Shown here piece by piece: positions 61,526-63,320 of a stretch of 63,320 nucleotides of DNA (positions are counted from its first letter, which is position 1; the number at the start of each line of letters is the position of its first letter). Below the pieces are notes generated by a model, which was not told the DNA's origin, did no database searches, and saw nothing but the letters and a program-made list of their open reading frames with translations. A program made the position numbers and the translations under genes. The DNA lies in the NCBI GenBank assembly GCA_003550305.1, contig QKYT01000283.1, positions 70,762 through 134,081 of the forward strand, given 5' to 3'. This DNA is from Glomus cerebriforme (taxonomy: Eukaryota; Glomeromycota; Glomeromycetes; Glomerales; Glomeraceae).

Positions 61526-62890
61526 AGATATTCAACTTTTCTCCATCCAATGTTTCTATTCTGAATATTTAGTTGAATTATGTGCAAAGAATAGATAAAA
61601 TTTCAAAATATCAATTTGTGTTTGAGTGGCTAAATTGAAATAATTGGCCATCGACTAAAAATTCGCTTGCAACAAATCACCACACAATTCATTTTCATCA
61701 TCTGTATATTCGAAAAAATATTCTACAGTTGCAAGTTGCATCAATTATTTCGAACAACTGGAAAATTGATGCATGTATCCAATGGTCCATTATCTTTAGA
61801 ATTAATACACGTGCATACATTAGGTTGTCCTTTATATAAATTCATTTTTAATTCGCCATCTTCAATAGCAACAGCTTTTATGCTTGGTCGCATATTATAA
61901 TTAAACCATGATTCAGCCTAGTTATTTGTGTTGTTAATAACTTTTAAATCTTTCGGGAGTAATTTTCTCAGTATGTGACAATGATCGATCACCATTATCA
62001 GAAGTCTGAAGAGAAAATTGTTCCATATGCTATTCGAGTATATTAAGTTTTCAAGCCTTAAATTTGGATCATCTTGCCAGCACTTTTGATGTGTGTATTT
62101 CGGCTGGGTTCTCCCTTCCTCCATTTAAAATTTTTTTTATTTGAGCTAAACCAAATGTTTTTGTATATAACTAGAAAGAGAGGACGTACACTTGACAATT
62201 CCCATAAAAGAATACTAGCTATAAACAATTCTTGCTCGTAACCTGGATTGTGAAGACAATGTGGTTCAAGATATACAAGATAGACTATATTTTCAAAACT
62301 ATCTTCTACCGTTTGTTTGAATCCTAATTATTGCTATATCACTGCTAACCAATATGTTATATGCATGCTTTACGATAGAAAAAAATGATAACATTTACTA
62401 TCAATTAAGAATTAAATAACGATAATCAAAAATTAAATTAAAATTTTTATTTACCACCTTTTTGGAATGTAAACACATTAAATCCACGAGCAATACCCAG
62501 TCCCATTTGAATTTTATCATACCATTTTAATGTATTAAATTCGTTTTTAAATAAACCCTTAAATTTCCATTATTAGCATATCACATTATTAAAATTCAAT
62601 CTAACATTTTTGTAGCTCCTGATAATGACCTCTTGTTAACCATGAATACGATTGATATTTGGATGATTAATTTACGAATGTTTTCAACTAATTACGTGGT
62701 AAAATAAATTTTAATATTTAATGGTCTCTCTTAGCAAGCAAAATTAATATTATTCATCATGCATACCTTGTTAATAAATTTTTTTTTAAAGTCCCATGAA
62801 TTCTGTTGTCAATTTTTCTAAATTTTTAAATTAATTATAATCAAAGTGTCAATATCTTCTATTTCGCCAAATTTATTTTTTCAAATTTAA
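61526..62890 (-). pseudogene. Ruined copy of the pseudokinase/MACPF gene 5' part
   Basis: Recognisable minus-strand pieces occur in the same order as in the genes at 49038 and 56715: N-terminal exon (62790-62880), the HPNINR-type exon (about 62640-62690), the exon with the LRxYLK-like hinge (62450-62590), the YVEPQ / SLG.LLWELS / CWQDDPNLR region (61920-62380), and the start of the shared module (61526-61910). Small deletions and frame changes interrupt it many times and no long frame survives; for example, only a few repeat-free residues around HQKCWQDDPNLR remain in frame. Everything after the start of the shared module, including the MACPF-like core, is absent. Its neighbour at 63193 still looks open. 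Confidence 0.85.
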
Positions 62891-63192
62891 GAATAAGAAA
62901 ATTATTTGTGATCAGAACGGAAATCAATATTTATTTATATTTTTCTATTTTTGGGTTACAAGAGTGTTACAAGAGGTTTCGGAATTCGGATTTTGCATAG
63001 AATGATAAAATAATTTACTTTTTGTAATAATGCTAGCAGAATTACATAATGCCGGCTCTGAAAATCTAGACTAAGTAAATGTGCGCCGATATATATTTGT
63101 TTGTCTTACAGTAATCATAAAATTGGTATGTTGAACAAAACTTTTATATAAATGAAATAACGTACAAAAAACGCCCTTAATTTTTTTAAAAA
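62891..63192. promoter_or_regulatory. Divergent spacer, cassette 4
   Basis: About 300 bases between the ruined minus-strand copy and the plus-strand start. TTCTATTTTTGGG with a TTACAAGA continuation is at 62943-62963 and AAACGCCCTTAA at 63169-63180. It also shares AGAATTACA.AATGCCG.CTCTGAA with the 49 kb spacer. The minus-strand half survives although its gene is dead. Confidence 0.6.
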
Positions 63193-63320
63193 ATGACCTC
63201 GAAAGAAAAAAAAATTATGGTGTTTATTAAAGTTATAGGCGACTCATCATTACAAAGGTCTCCTATAAGAAAATTAAATCCAGAAGATTGTTTATCCAAT
63301 ATTCGTAAAGAACTCGAAAA
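63193..63320 (+). CDS. Stand-alone MACPF-like protein, 5' end only (cut by window edge)
   Basis: The first 42 codons of a fourth head-to-head stand-alone copy. The ATG at 63193 lies 21 bases after the shared CGCCC motif. The visible residues contain KVIGDSSLQ and LNPEDCLSNIRKEL, matching the N-termini at 49411 and 57077. The frame is open to the window end, so nothing can be said about the MACPF core. Confidence 0.8.
   Translation, partial: MTSKEKKIMVFIKVIGDSSLQRSPIRKLNPEDCLSNIRKELE

Noticed and set aside
1..63320. Canonical NLR genes
   Set aside because: No NB-ARC or NACHT P-loop pattern was seen; the likeness to paired immune receptors rests on gene arrangement and domain logic only.

Overview
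The window looks like nuclear DNA of a Rhizophagus-type arbuscular mycorrhizal fungus (Glomeromycotina). This is inferred from the very AT-rich sequence, short GT..AG introns of about 60-110 bases, many divergent TKL-like kinases, kinase-Sel1 fusions, an F-box/LRR-type protein, a kinase with an N-terminal CxxC..CxxC stretch, and many small transposon-derived repeats. No prokaryotic or viral gene was seen. There are two N gaps (15181-15457 and 43104-43853) and one isolated N at 11329.

Layout. 1-3 kb: no gene recognised. 3.0-5.2 kb: a decayed kinase-Sel1 gene. 5.4-7.3 kb: small transposons, two of them with perfect 8-base target-site duplications. 8.5-9.8 kb: an F-box gene on the minus strand. 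11.3-13.7 kb: a kinase-Sel1 gene with one frame break. 14.95-21.4 kb: the first head-to-head cassette, a minus-strand pseudokinase/MACPF-like protein that appears to end in two Myb repeats, next to a plus-strand stand-alone MACPF-like protein. 23.6-25.4 kb: a kinase with a tail of micro-exons. 26.7-32.7 kb: an 1880-residue kinase/Sel1/MACPF-like protein. 34.4-36.5 kb: a second stand-alone MACPF-like gene. 36.5-41.2 kb: no gene, but repeats. 41.2-51.4 kb: the second cassette, with a giant minus-strand pseudokinase/MACPF-like/Sel1 protein (possibly also a C-terminal kinase, across a gap) and its plus-strand partner. 52.4-59.1 kb: the third cassette, in which the minus-strand protein carries a second kinase-like domain. 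61.5-63.3 kb: a fourth cassette whose minus-strand member is a ruin and whose plus-strand member runs off the window.

The main result is this repeated two-gene unit. A multidomain protein (N-terminal kinase or pseudokinase, a conserved unnamed module, a MACPF-like core, and a variable C-terminus) faces, across about 230-370 bases, a 654-658 residue stand-alone MACPF-like protein with a C-terminal CxCx3CxxC motif. Three of the four intergenic spacers share short motifs. The arrangement recalls paired receptor/executor genes and tandem-kinase or MLKL-like systems of innate immunity and allorecognition. That functional reading is inference; the architecture and the pairing are seen directly. Kinase-Sel1 genes without the MACPF-like part lie beside the cassettes and share their kinase intron positions, which suggests local duplication and domain shuffling.
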